A stretch of 23,837 bases of DNA from NCBI GenBank assembly GCA_021797955.1, contig JAJZYV010000005.1, forward strand, positions 1 to 23,837, in the 5' to 3' direction. Source of the stretch: Thermoplasmata archaeon. GTDB lineage: Archaea > Thermoplasmatota > Thermoplasmata > Thermoplasmatales > Thermoplasmataceae. The notes under the pieces were generated by a model that had not been told where the DNA came from, did no database searches, and was given only the letters and a program-made list of their open reading frames with translations. Every line of letters begins with the position of its first letter. Within the stretch, counting starts at the first letter, position 1. This document shows, in pieces, positions 7,388-14,552 of this stretch. Both the position numbers and the translations under genes were made by a program.

Positions 7388-8073
7388 AGTTCTACGGTTT
7401 GTCCGGGGATCATGACCTGGACCTTTGTCATTCCCTTTCTTTCTACCATATCCTTGAATTTAAGGGGATCCTGCTGGATTAGCGGAAAGGTGTTGTAGTG
7501 CATTGGAATTGCTATTTTTGGCCTGATCATCTCAATAGCTCTTGAAGCTTCTGCAGGTGACATTGTGTAATGTCCTCCTATTGGAACCATAGCTATTTCC
7601 GGATGGTGCATTTCGCCAATTAACTCCATGTCCAAAAATACCCCAGTGTCTCCAGCGTGATATATTGTCTTACCGTCCATTTTTATGATCATACCTCCAG
7701 GGTTACCCGCAAACTTTCCTTCAAACGATGAGGAGTGAAGTGCTGGCACTGCAGTAATTGTAACCGGGCCGATTGTTACTGATCCACTGAAGTTTATGTC
7801 GTGAACTTCCAGTGTATTATCCTTTTCCTTCAATAACCAGGCCAGTTCTACCATAGTGACAATTGGGGCTGAGTTATTTTTTGCAATGAATATTGCATCT
7901 CCAACATGATCCCCATGACCATGTGTCACAACTACAATGTCTGCCTTAACCTCCTCCTTCTTGATAGTAGCTGCTGGATTTCCCTCGATAAAGGGATCAA
8001 TTATAATCTTCTTAGTTCCTGAAATTTCGAAGCAGGCATGGGCAATCCATTTAATTTTCAATTTGGCATCCAT
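7384..8073 (-). CDS. UPF0173 metal-dependent hydrolase, metallo-beta-lactamase fold
   Basis: A protein of 229 residues, full length for the UPF0173 family. The zinc-binding HxHxDH motif is THGHGDHVGD (H51, H53, D55, H56). Further ligands are H113 in PALHSS, D142 in YHAGDTGVF and H192 in PMHYNTFP. The set is complete for a two-metal site, so an active hydrolase is expected. The natural substrate of the family is not established to my knowledge. The start ATG at 8073 follows a TATA-like GATTTTATCC (8093-8102) at leaderless distance. The gene is convergent with orc1/cdc6 and the stops overlap by a few bases. Confidence 0.9.
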   Translation of the reverse strand: MDAKLKIKWIAHACFEISGTKKIIIDPFIEGNPAATIKKEEVKADIVVVTHGHGDHVGDAIFIAKNNSAPIVTMVELAWLLKEKDNTLEVHDINFSGSVTIGPVTITAVPALHSSSFEGKFAGNPGGMIIKMDGKTIYHAGDTGVFLDMELIGEMHHPEIAMVPIGGHYTMSPAEASRAIEMIRPKIAIPMHYNTFPLIQQDPLKFKDMVERKGMTKVQVMIPGQTVEL

Positions 8074-8092
8074 GTATGTATATCAATATATT

Positions 8093-8102
8093 GGATAAAA
8101 TC
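8093..8102 (-). promoter_or_regulatory. TATA box for the UPF0173 gene
   Basis: On the minus strand GATTTTATCC is centred about 25 nt before the ATG at 8073, consistent with a leaderless message. Confidence 0.45.
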
Positions 8103-8295
8103 TTAATCCAAATTTAGAAGTATGGTAATTTCTTCTGAGAAAAATGAAACTGGTATCTTAATGCTGGAAAAAATAAGGTTAAAGCGAGAAAGACCAAAAG
8201 CCTAAGGAAGCGAAAATCCAGCTCAGGTGAAATATTTCAATCTGAAGAATTGTTATATCCATTGGAAGATGTTTTTAATTTAAATCTCATTCGGG

Positions 8296-8901
8296 GTGAC
8301 ATTGAACTTTATATTAATCGCAATCGCAGGTTTTTTTCTAGGTGTATCTATGGCGGCACCGCCGGGTCCAGTTATGACAATGATAATGAATAGAGCCCTG
8401 GTTAGTGTCAAATCCGGTTTCTGGGTTGGAATGGGGGCTATGACCGCCGATTTGATCTTGCTTGCAATTGTATACGAGTTGAATGCCAGTATAAATCTGA
8501 CTCTTGTTGAACCTTTCATATTTCTGCTTGGTGGGTTTTATTTCATCTATCTTGGAATTAAAATTTTTAGGAGTATAAACGAAGATGAAAAAGGCATTGT
8601 AGAAGAGGAAAAATTACACTACAGTTTCAGTAAGGGATTGACTACCGGACTTGTAAATCCAATGCAAATTGGATGGTGGCTAACGGCTGGATTGAGTGTG
8701 ATTGAATCGGATGGAATAACCACTTTTTACTTCTTTTATGCTGGAATAATTGCATATGTAGTTCTTATAAGCTTCATGATTAACAAATCTTATCTTAAAT
8801 TTGGTGAAATGCTTAAATATGGTGTTTCTGTGTTTAGCCTGTTTGTCTTAACAGGATTTGGAATTTATTTTATTTACTCCTTTATTTTAATAGCTGGATA
8901 A
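8296..8901 (+). CDS. LysE/RhtB-family exporter
   Basis: A protein of 201 residues with about six membrane segments. The N-terminal signature AAPPGPVMTMIMNRAL (about residues 19-34), then FWVGMGAMTADLI, and the second-half motif GLVNPMQIGWW (about 120-130) are those of the LysE/RhtB amino-acid exporter family, which exports lysine, arginine, homoserine or threonine in bacteria. The substrate cannot be assigned. The start is the GTG at 8296, which keeps the first membrane helix whole; the next ATG is 18 codons in, just before APPGP, and would delete that helix. TATA-like sequence is present at 8251-8260 and 8273-8281, with neither spaced ideally. It stands alone. Confidence 0.85.
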   Translation: MTLNFILIAIAGFFLGVSMAAPPGPVMTMIMNRALVSVKSGFWVGMGAMTADLILLAIVYELNASINLTLVEPFIFLLGGFYFIYLGIKIFRSINEDEKGIVEEEKLHYSFSKGLTTGLVNPMQIGWWLTAGLSVIESDGITTFYFFYAGIIAYVVLISFMINKSYLKFGEMLKYGVSVFSLFVLTGFGIYFIYSFILIAG

Positions 8902-8941
8902 AGTTTACGCGCATCCAGGTGTTGCGGGAGATAGGTATCCT

Positions 8942-9043
8942 GTGAAACACAGAGCAATATTTATGAACATTTCTGCTGAAAGATCTAGTGGCTTAACAAT
9001 TTCCGCAGATTTTAAATATGGCATGGAAGTTCCTCTTTTTTAA
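8942..9043 (+). CDS. Possible small protein or gene remnant between the LysE-type gene and pdxS
   Basis: A GTG at 8942 opens 33 codons ending TAA at 9041-9043, with an in-frame ATG at 8963 (translation MNISAERSSGLTISADFKYG). The frame is open upstream back to a TAG just inside the end of the LysE-type gene. A small hairpin, CTGTG-AAA-CACAG, spans the GTG. The stop sits at the end of a run of six to seven T. Nothing is recognised. It may be a decayed end of a larger gene or chance. Confidence 0.2.
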   Translation: MKHRAIFMNISAERSSGLTISADFKYGMEVPLF

Positions 9044-9076
9044 ACTGATTTAAATTTGACCCCCCATTGCTATATT

Positions 9077-9109
9077 TTTAAGGTGTGTACTTAAATAAAC
9101 CTTTTATAC
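9077..9109 (+). promoter_or_regulatory. pdxS promoter with upstream inverted repeat
   Basis: A TATA box CTTTTATAC (9101-9109) lies about 33 nt before the pdxS ATG at 9138. Immediately upstream, TTTAAG (9077-9082) and CTTAAA (9090-9095) form an inverted repeat around a 7-nt spacer. Its position just upstream of the TATA suits a transcription factor. That the repeat is regulatory is inference. Confidence 0.4.
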
Positions 9110-9137
9110 ATTCTTCCTATCATTTAACCGAACTGAA

Positions 9138-10148
9138 ATGGCTCTAAATATTTCTGATTTAAGATACGGGGACGAACTCCTTAAAACTGGATTTGCTAAG
9201 ATGACCAAGGGCGGTGTAATTATGGACGTTACAAACGCTGAACAGGCAAGAATCGCAGAAACTGCCGGGGCCGTTGCAGTAATGGCCCTTGAAAGGGTGC
9301 CAGCGGATATACGGGCACATGGTGGAGTTGCAAGGATGACAGACCCTGCAAAGATAAGAGAAATCATTGATGCCGTCACAATACCGGTGATGGCAAAAGT
9401 AAGGATTGGTCACATAACCGAAGCGTTGACCTTAGAGGCAGTTGGTGTGGATATGCTTGATGAAAGTGAAGTGCTTACTCCGGCCGATCCATACTATCAT
9501 CTTAATAAAAAACAACTGAGAATTCCAGCAGTATGCGGTGCAAGAACTTTACCCGAAGCAGTGAGGAGAATTTTTGAAGGAGCTGTAATGATCAGAACAA
9601 AAGGTGAAGCAGGAACGGGAAATATCGTGGAGGCAGTCAGGCATATAAGAACTGTAAATGAGGCAATCAATATGGTCAAGAATATGAAGACCAATGAACT
9701 TAACAGTCTGGCTGAGAATTTTGCAGAAAGGTATCAGGACTTAAAAAAGGAAGTGCTTCAGGATCTGTACAAAAAAGAAGTAAAACCCAGTGGAGATGAT
9801 GTATTCAGTGGCATGTCCCTCGCTCAAGTTACAACTGAACTTTCGAATATATTGAAAGAAATTAAAAAAATGGGCCGATTACCAGTTGTAAATTTTGCTG
9901 CAGGTGGAGTTGCAACTCCAGCAGATGCCGCACTCATGATGAATTTGGGAATGGATGGCATATTTGTTGGTAGTGGTATTTTTAAGTCGTCTGACCCAAT
10001 TAGAATGGCGAGAGCAATTGTAGAGGCTGCAGAGAACTTTGAAGACTTCAGGATGATTGGAAATGTATCAATAGGTCTTCCTTCGATGGATGGTCTTGAA
10101 CTGGCAGATATACCAAAGGAACAAAGGCTAGCTGAACGAGGAATATGA
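9138..10148 (+). CDS. pdxS: Pyridoxal 5'-phosphate synthase, PdxS synthase subunit
   Basis: A protein of 336 residues. PdxS condenses ribose 5-phosphate, glyceraldehyde 3-phosphate and ammonia into PLP, with ammonia supplied by the glutaminase PdxT. Diagnostic segments are [17 protein letters not shown] (near residue 30), [28 protein letters not shown] (the lysine that binds the ribose substrate), [12 protein letters not shown] (second catalytic lysine) and [19 protein letters not shown]. At 336 residues it is about 40 longer than bacterial PdxS. The extra length lies in a lysine/glutamate-rich insertion before GRLPVVNF (about residues 190-245), as seen in some archaeal PdxS proteins. No pdxT is present in the window. 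The next gene starts 4 nt after the stop. Confidence 0.96.
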   Translation: MALNISDLRYGDELLKTGFAKMTKGGVIMDVTNAEQARIAETAGAVAVMALERVPADIRAHGGVARMTDPAKIREIIDAVTIPVMAKVRIGHITEALTLEAVGVDMLDESEVLTPADPYYHLNKKQLRIPAVCGARTLPEAVRRIFEGAVMIRTKGEAGTGNIVEAVRHIRTVNEAINMVKNMKTNELNSLAENFAERYQDLKKEVLQDLYKKEVKPSGDDVFSGMSLAQVTTELSNILKEIKKMGRLPVVNFAAGGVATPADAALMMNLGMDGIFVGSGIFKSSDPIRMARAIVEAAENFEDFRMIGNVSIGLPSMDGLELADIPKEQRLAERGI

Positions 10149-10152
10149 ATAG

Positions 10153-10884
10153 ATGCTTTCCAGCTTAAATGAAGTTTTTTTAATAGAACTAACTGTTTAC
10201 CTATTAACCCTATTTTTGCTATCACAGTTTTTGCATCTATTTGATCTTAAAGGAGGAATTGGGGCTGTTATAATTGGTGCAATAGTTTCAATCTTCGGGA
10301 ATTTAAACTGGTTAGTTTTGCTGATCATTTTTGCTATGTCATCCCAGATTGCCACTAAATACAAATTCCAGGAGAAAAAGGAAAGAAAGATGCAGGAGGG
10401 GGAGAGGGGCGAAAGAAGGATTTCCAATGTGGTATATGGTGGGGCGATAGGAGTTACAGTTGCCATACTGAATGGCATTCATTTATTCAATTTCCCATAT
10501 TTTGTTGCCTTCGCTTCTGCATTCGCGGCTATCACTTCTGATACATTTGCATCGGAAATTGGAATAATAGACACAAAAACATATTTGATTACCACCTTAA
10601 AACGATGTCAAACGGGCATTAACGGAGGAATTTCCAGAGTTGGAACCTTAGCATCCATTTTGGGTTCAGTTATAATTTCTTCCTGTTACGGAATTCTGTC
10701 AATTTCTGGAGGTGTAGATATTTATTATGTTCTGATAATTCTCGTATCCGGCTTTCTGGGATGTCAACTTGATTCCATACTGGGTGCACTATTTGAAAAC
10801 AGGAAAAAAATGACAAAAGGGGAAGTTAACCTATCAGCGTCGCTCTTCGCAGTTTTTTTGACTGTACTGATTATAACGGCCTGA
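10153..10884 (+). CDS. DUF92 family membrane protein (TMEM19/VTE6-like)
   Basis: A protein of 243 residues with about six membrane segments. The DUF92 hallmarks are present: ITSDTFASEIG (about residues 128-138), a glycine-rich loop GINGGISRVGT (about 155-165), and CQLDSILGALFE near the C-terminus. Characterised relatives include plant VTE6, a phytyl-phosphate kinase, so a membrane enzyme acting on an isoprenoid phosphate is a plausible role, by analogy only. A basic cytoplasmic loop KFQEKKERK follows the third helix. The ATG stands 4 nt after the pdxS stop, so the two are probably co-transcribed. The link between PLP synthesis and DUF92 is not explained by known biology. Confidence 0.85.
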   Translation: MLSSLNEVFLIELTVYLLTLFLLSQFLHLFDLKGGIGAVIIGAIVSIFGNLNWLVLLIIFAMSSQIATKYKFQEKKERKMQEGERGERRISNVVYGGAIGVTVAILNGIHLFNFPYFVAFASAFAAITSDTFASEIGIIDTKTYLITTLKRCQTGINGGISRVGTLASILGSVIISSCYGILSISGGVDIYYVLIILVSGFLGCQLDSILGALFENRKKMTKGEVNLSASLFAVFLTVLIITA

Positions 10885-10894
10885 AGCTTTGCAA

Positions 10895-11554
10895 TTATTG
10901 AAAAGTATTTCGTTTCCTCATATAACTGGAATGCTCATAATTTATCAGACTTTCCAAATCACCCAATCGGTTTCGTCTTACCATGGGCATGTACAGATTA
11001 AGATTAGACAGAATAAAGTCATTTGAGATATCAAGAAACTTCTCTTGTTCGAATACTCTGTCGCAATTCCTGCCTTCTTCTGCCTTTCCAAATTTAAAAC
11101 TTGAAAATCTTGAAATTGTTTTACTTAACCCCATTTTAGGCAGATAATCATTTGAAATTAAGAATTCAGCACTCTCGCTCGCCAAGATAACATCTGACAG
11201 AAGAGCCAGTTCGAGACCAAGATCCTTACATTTTGCGTTTGCTAAGGTGAAAATTGGTTTCTCCATAGTTCCCAGGAACTTAAGTGTGGTAGAGCATAAC
11301 TGCAAAAGTTCCATTTCTCCAAGTTCATCATTTTTTCTAAATTCGTTTAAAAAATAACTTTCGTTTGAACCTGTAATTGCAACTGTCTTGACTTTGTCGT
11401 CTGTAATGGCGATGGATATGACCTTGAGGAATTCTTGGAAAAAGTTTGGAGTCACATTTCCTTCATTATCCGTCAGGACAGTTATCACTCCGATACCATC
11501 TTCCTGCCAGAAGCTCAGTTCCTTGAATCCAACTACCTTTGGTGCTTTACTCAT
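10895..11554 (-). CDS. Crotonase-fold protein with degraded active site, third gene of the cytochrome bc operon
   Basis: A protein of 219 residues, shorter than the roughly 255-260 usual for enoyl-CoA hydratase/isomerase proteins. Family resemblance is clear in GVITVLTDN, in VKTVAITGSNESYFLNEF, and in LGLELALLSDVILASESAEF (about residues 113-132), which aligns with the GGGCELAL-DI-AS segment of crotonases. The oxyanion-hole glycines are lost (KDLGLE in place of GGGCE), the CAGADL-type segment reads SYFLNEF, and the second catalytic acid position after SAEF is not a clear glutamate. The first glutamate is retained. A role as a classic hydratase is therefore doubtful. Its ATG overlaps the end of cytochrome b by 8 bp, so the two are translationally coupled, which suggests a role with the respiratory complex. 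Confidence 0.7.
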   Translation of the reverse strand: MSKAPKVVGFKELSFWQEDGIGVITVLTDNEGNVTPNFFQEFLKVISIAITDDKVKTVAITGSNESYFLNEFRKNDELGEMELLQLCSTTLKFLGTMEKPIFTLANAKCKDLGLELALLSDVILASESAEFLISNDYLPKMGLSKTISRFSSFKFGKAEEGRNCDRVFEQEKFLDISNDFILSNLNLYMPMVRRNRLGDLESLINYEHSSYMRKRNTFQ

Positions 11555-13229
11555 TGTAATATGCCAACCTGTACAGTCTTACACCTATCCCGAATATGAA
11601 TAGCAATGCACCTATTCCCATTCCAAAGGCGGCCTCCTGGACAAGATCCGTGGGATTTGCCTGAATCATTAGCCAAAGAATCTCTACAGATATAATGAAA
11701 AGTATTGACATTATAACATTCACTGACTTTGGACTCACAGAAAGTCCCTTCACTTTCTTGTTGCCTTCCTCCATGCTTAAGTGAGCATAATTTGCAGACT
11801 TCATGGTTCCCAGAGCTGCAAAGACCGTTGCTCCTCCAAATATACCTAAGTTGGTAGCATTTGAAATGTTGATACCGTGCATTACGTTTCCTATTTGCAG
11901 AGCAAATTCGAATATTCCCAGCGATAAGAGGATCAAAAATATGACGAATGACCCGGTTAATTTTGCTAAATTTGGCTTGAATACCCCCTTCTTGTATAAT
12001 CTGCCGAAAGCCAAAAAGAAACCCATTACTATTATGAACGGAGGTACTAGTACAGCAATCACATCTATGTTGCTAATAGGTATGCCCGGTGCCATTACTC
12101 CCCAAAGTGAGAGAATTGCCATGTATATTATTCCAAGTACTCCAAAGGCTGTAAAAACAGGTCTAGATAGGGGATGCAGGTTATTCGATCTGTCAAGGAA
12201 CGGAACAAGAATGAAGTAAATAAGGGGTATTCCGCCAAATACGCCTGAGGCTACCAAGGGAGAAATTGCCCCAAAAGCATTGAAGAACTTGAAGTCCAGC
12301 GCTTTGTAGACAAAAAGCAAAAACCATGGTGGATACGGGGGCACATAAGGTGCCAGTGAAGATGTTGGAGAAACTTGTGGATAGGGATCAAACAGTGCTG
12401 GAACAGCCATATGTGTCGCCCTTAGGGCATCTATTGCAGATGGTAAGAAAATGACAATTCCAAATGTAAATGCCGCCAGCTGGATCATGAACATTAAGTT
12501 GTAAGGATACCATTTCTTGTACTCTGGTTTGTCCTTGTCTACTGCAGGAGCCTTGTAATTGGCTTCCCTTTGCGAAGGCATCATTCCATTCGCTTCTGCA
12601 AGGTAAAAATGGAACCCAAAAAGCGCCCCTATTAGTGCTGCTAAGATTATGTGAAATCCAAGCATTCTGATGAAAAGGGAAGTATTTGTTCCATTTCCAA
12701 ACATAATTTCTTCTGCTATTTTACCTATTATGGGAGTTGCCAGTGCCATTCCTCTTCCCACATCAGTCGCGTCGGCAGAAAGTACATCCCCAGTCATTGA
12801 GTAGCCAAAGTACCCAACCCCTATGGTGAGTGTAAGAAGTATTACTCCGGTGATCCATTGAAGTTCTCTTGGTCTCTTATATGCACCATTGAAGTAGTTC
12901 CTGTACATATGAAGATAAACCAGGACAACCATTGCATAGGCACCGTAAAGGTGAGTTGTAAGTATAATTTCCCCGTAAGGAACATTTCTCAGAACATATT
13001 CGGTACAGGCATATGCGTTCGCTGGATTATAGTATAAAAGCAGAATCAGGCCCGTAATTACCTGATAAATAAATACCATTGATATAAGTGCTCCCGTCCA
13101 GTACCAAAAACCTCCCTTTTTTCTCATGTAATCCGGCACTGTTGCCAACGGCAATTCGTCTATTTTTAACGGGTCTTCTCCCAGGACATTTTTAATTGAT
13201 AGGTTTCTTTTTAGGTCTTCCAAAGTCAT
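11547..13229 (-). CDS. Cytochrome b of a bc1-type complex (SoxN/SoxC-like)
   Basis: A protein of 560 residues, with the N-terminal cytochrome b core followed by extra membrane helices (about 12-13 in total). Heme ligands are intact: H93 and H107 in helix B (Hx13H), H193 and H207 in helix D (Hx13H). It takes electrons from quinol at the Qo site and passes them to the Rieske protein encoded just upstream. The Qo-site PEWY motif appears as PPWF (residues 300-303 in PPYPPWFLLFVY), so the conserved glutamate is a proline. The C-terminal extension (about 380-555) adds some five helices not found in mitochondrial cytochrome b. The order Rieske - cytochrome b - crotonase-like, with tight spacing, is an operon. 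The enzyme is probably part of an aerobic acidophile respiratory chain. Confidence 0.93.
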   Translation of the reverse strand: MTLEDLKRNLSIKNVLGEDPLKIDELPLATVPDYMRKKGGFWYWTGALISMVFIYQVITGLILLLYYNPANAYACTEYVLRNVPYGEIILTTHLYGAYAMVVLVYLHMYRNYFNGAYKRPRELQWITGVILLTLTIGVGYFGYSMTGDVLSADATDVGRGMALATPIIGKIAEEIMFGNGTNTSLFIRMLGFHIILAALIGALFGFHFYLAEANGMMPSQREANYKAPAVDKDKPEYKKWYPYNLMFMIQLAAFTFGIVIFLPSAIDALRATHMAVPALFDPYPQVSPTSSLAPYVPPYPPWFLLFVYKALDFKFFNAFGAISPLVASGVFGGIPLIYFILVPFLDRSNNLHPLSRPVFTAFGVLGIIYMAILSLWGVMAPGIPISNIDVIAVLVPPFIIVMGFFLAFGRLYKKGVFKPNLAKLTGSFVIFLILLSLGIFEFALQIGNVMHGINISNATNLGIFGGATVFAALGTMKSANYAHLSMEEGNKKVKGLSVSPKSVNVIMSILFIISVEILWLMIQANPTDLVQEAAFGMGIGALLFIFGIGVRLYRLAYYNE

Positions 13230-13237
13230 ATATACAC

Positions 13238-14041
13238 CTAATTTGTGGCGATTTTTGTCACCATTGCTTTCCTCAGATTGGATATGGGATGTCCGCCTGT
13301 TAAATCTGACGGGTGCCCAAACACCACGGGACCTGTAAGCTTCTTGGCATACAGACCATCGGTCAATGCGTCATATTTCAAACTCACATATGGCAATGGT
13401 CTTTCGGTCGGGTGCGTAATGATTCCTGCTCCCTTGAAGGCGTCATAAGTACTGCCATGGCAGTTACAGTGAATTACGCCTCGTATGAAACTGCCGTTGG
13501 CATAAAGTTCTGTATTATATTGTGTTTTTATGGTGTTTTGAACAGATAATGGCAGAGTATTCATTGTGGCTGGCGCATAGTAGTGGATGATGGGTGCTAT
13601 GCAGCCTAAATGCTGGCATATTGCACTGTATGATACTATTGAGTTTGCAGCAACGCTGACACCGCCCACAGTTGAAGCAGGTCCAACTCCTCCAGTAAAA
13701 GTGTATTTTTGACCTGTGGCCTCTATGGTCACTGAACATGGGTCAACTGAATCCTTGAATCTGATCAAAAAATTTGGTTCATCTGAAAGGGGATAATAGT
13801 ATATCCAAACACCTTCTGATTCGGGAGGGAATGTGCTTGCCTTCAGAGGCACTGGACTGCTATTTGGACTGCTTGGATCGTTCCAATATAACTGGGTCTC
13901 AGGAAAACTAGTTAAACCAACGGCAGGTGAAATCAAATTTTGGACCACTCCCTTTCCCAGGCCTCCAACTGCAGCCACAGCCGATAACCCAACAATGGCT
14001 TTAAGAAACCCTCTTCTTGATGGATCCACTTCGTCTGTCAT
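13238..14041 (-). CDS. Rieske iron-sulfur protein, Tat-exported, SoxL-like
   Basis: A protein of 267 residues. The N-terminus has a twin-arginine signal (PSRRGFLKAIVG, residues 7-18) followed by a hydrophobic stretch that can remain as a membrane anchor. Rieske box I is CQHLGC (C142 and H144 ligands, C147 disulfide partner). Box II is CNCHGSTYD (C192 and H195 ligands, C194 partner). The 44 residues between the boxes are much longer than in mitochondrial Rieske proteins and resemble the archaeal SoxL type. It carries electrons from cytochrome b to a downstream acceptor. No such acceptor (sulfocyanin or terminal oxidase) is in the window. The gene is first in its operon, 8 nt before cytochrome b, with a TATA at 14061-14070. 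Confidence 0.95.
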   Translation of the reverse strand: MTDEVDPSRRGFLKAIVGLSAVAAVGGLGKGVVQNLISPAVGLTSFPETQLYWNDPSSPNSSPVPLKASTFPPESEGVWIYYYPLSDEPNFLIRFKDSVDPCSVTIEATGQKYTFTGGVGPASTVGGVSVAANSIVSYSAICQHLGCIAPIIHYYAPATMNTLPLSVQNTIKTQYNTELYANGSFIRGVIHCNCHGSTYDAFKGAGIITHPTERPLPYVSLKYDALTDGLYAKKLTGPVVFGHPSDLTGGHPISNLRKAMVTKIATN

Positions 14042-14060
14042 AATTGGATATTGAATTTAT

Positions 14061-14070
14061 GCTTAAAATC
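14061..14070 (-). promoter_or_regulatory. Promoter of the Rieske - cytochrome b operon
   Basis: On the minus strand GATTTTAAGC is centred about 25 nt before the ATG at 14041, as expected for a leaderless first gene. The divergent mazG-type gene begins at 14138, so both promoters share a 96-bp gap. Confidence 0.4.
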
Positions 14071-14100
14071 ATTTCCGATAGTGAATGATTACTTTGACCA

Positions 14101-14110
14101 ATTATACTAA
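14101..14110 (+). promoter_or_regulatory. TATA box for the MazG-type gene
   Basis: ATTATACTAA is centred about 33 nt before the ATG at 14138, which predicts a leader of only a few bases. Confidence 0.35.
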
Positions 14111-14137
14111 GTTGGGGCGATAAGGATTATTAACCCT

Positions 14138-14467
14138 ATGAGATTTTCGCATATGAATTTTGAGGAATACTCTGAGGAGCAAAAGAGGACTTCTCCAGGT
14201 CCAAGTAACATTACAATGGTGGCACTTGGTCTTACGGGAGAATCTGGTGAATTCGCAGACCTATTGAAAAAACATCTTTTTCAGGGACATGCCCTCGATA
14301 AGGATAAGCTAATAGAGGAACTTGGAGATATTTTGTGGTATATATTTGAAGGTGCAAGAATCCTTGAAGTTGATCCTTCCGAGATTGCTCGAATGAATGT
14401 TGCAAAACTTAAGGCACGATACCCAGACGGCTTTGATAAAGAAAGAAGCATAAATAGAAACAGATGA
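14138..14467 (+). CDS. MazG-type nucleotide pyrophosphohydrolase
   Basis: A protein of 109 residues of the all-alpha NTP pyrophosphohydrolase (MazG/RS21-C6) group, which cleaves NTPs or dNTPs to the monophosphate and PPi for pool cleaning. The metal-binding pattern is present: LTGESGEFADLLKK (ExxE) and EELGDILWYI (ExxD). The C-terminal NVAKLKARYPDGFD segment is a typical closing motif of the family. The ATG at 14138 is used here; a second ATG at 14153 (MNFEEY) is possible and would also keep the whole domain. A perfect 9-bp inverted repeat overlaps the stop codon. Confidence 0.9.
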   Translation: MRFSHMNFEEYSEEQKRTSPGPSNITMVALGLTGESGEFADLLKKHLFQGHALDKDKLIEELGDILWYIFEGARILEVDPSEIARMNVAKLKARYPDGFDKERSINRNR

Positions 14468-14495
14468 AAATTAAAATCTAATGCTATTTCATCTG
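14461..14495. repeat. Inverted repeat (9-bp arms) at the end of the MazG-type gene
   Basis: CAGATGAAA (14461-14469) and TTTCATCTG (14487-14495) are exact reverse complements around a 17-nt AT-rich loop. The left arm overlaps the stop codon at 14465-14467. The right arm lies just before a TATA-like stretch (14501-14510) for the next gene, so the repeat could act as an RNA hairpin or as an operator for the downstream promoter. Confidence 0.4.
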
Positions 14496-14500
14496 GGTAA

Positions 14501-14546
14501 AATAATTTAATAGCATGCGAATATTAGGTACGCTTGACTGAGAGGT
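14501..14546 (+). promoter_or_regulatory. Promoter and ribosome-binding site of the gene at 14553
   Basis: A TATA-like AATAATTTAA at 14501-14510 predicts transcription start near 14530. The leader contains GAGGT (14542-14546) six nucleotides before the ATG at 14553. Unlike most genes here, this one appears to use a leader with a Shine-Dalgarno. Confidence 0.4.
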
Positions 14547-14552
14547 TAAGAA

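Noticed and set aside
8079..8092. TATATTGATAT-like sequence near the UPF0173 start, similar to the divergent sugar promoter element
   Set aside because: It sits between the better TATA and the start codon at the wrong distance, and short AT-rich matches are expected by chance in this DNA.
8122..8205. 27-codon open frame starting ATG in the gap before the LysE-type gene
   Set aside because: No ribosome-binding site, no well-placed TATA, lysine-rich sequence typical of chance translation of AT-rich DNA.
9824..10225. 133-codon minus-strand frame opposite pdxS
   Set aside because: Antisense to the conserved C-terminal part of PdxS; no promoter or recognisable motif.
11803..12219. 138-codon plus-strand frame opposite cytochrome b
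   Set aside because: It is antisense to conserved cytochrome b helices and shows no family features; a shadow of codon bias.
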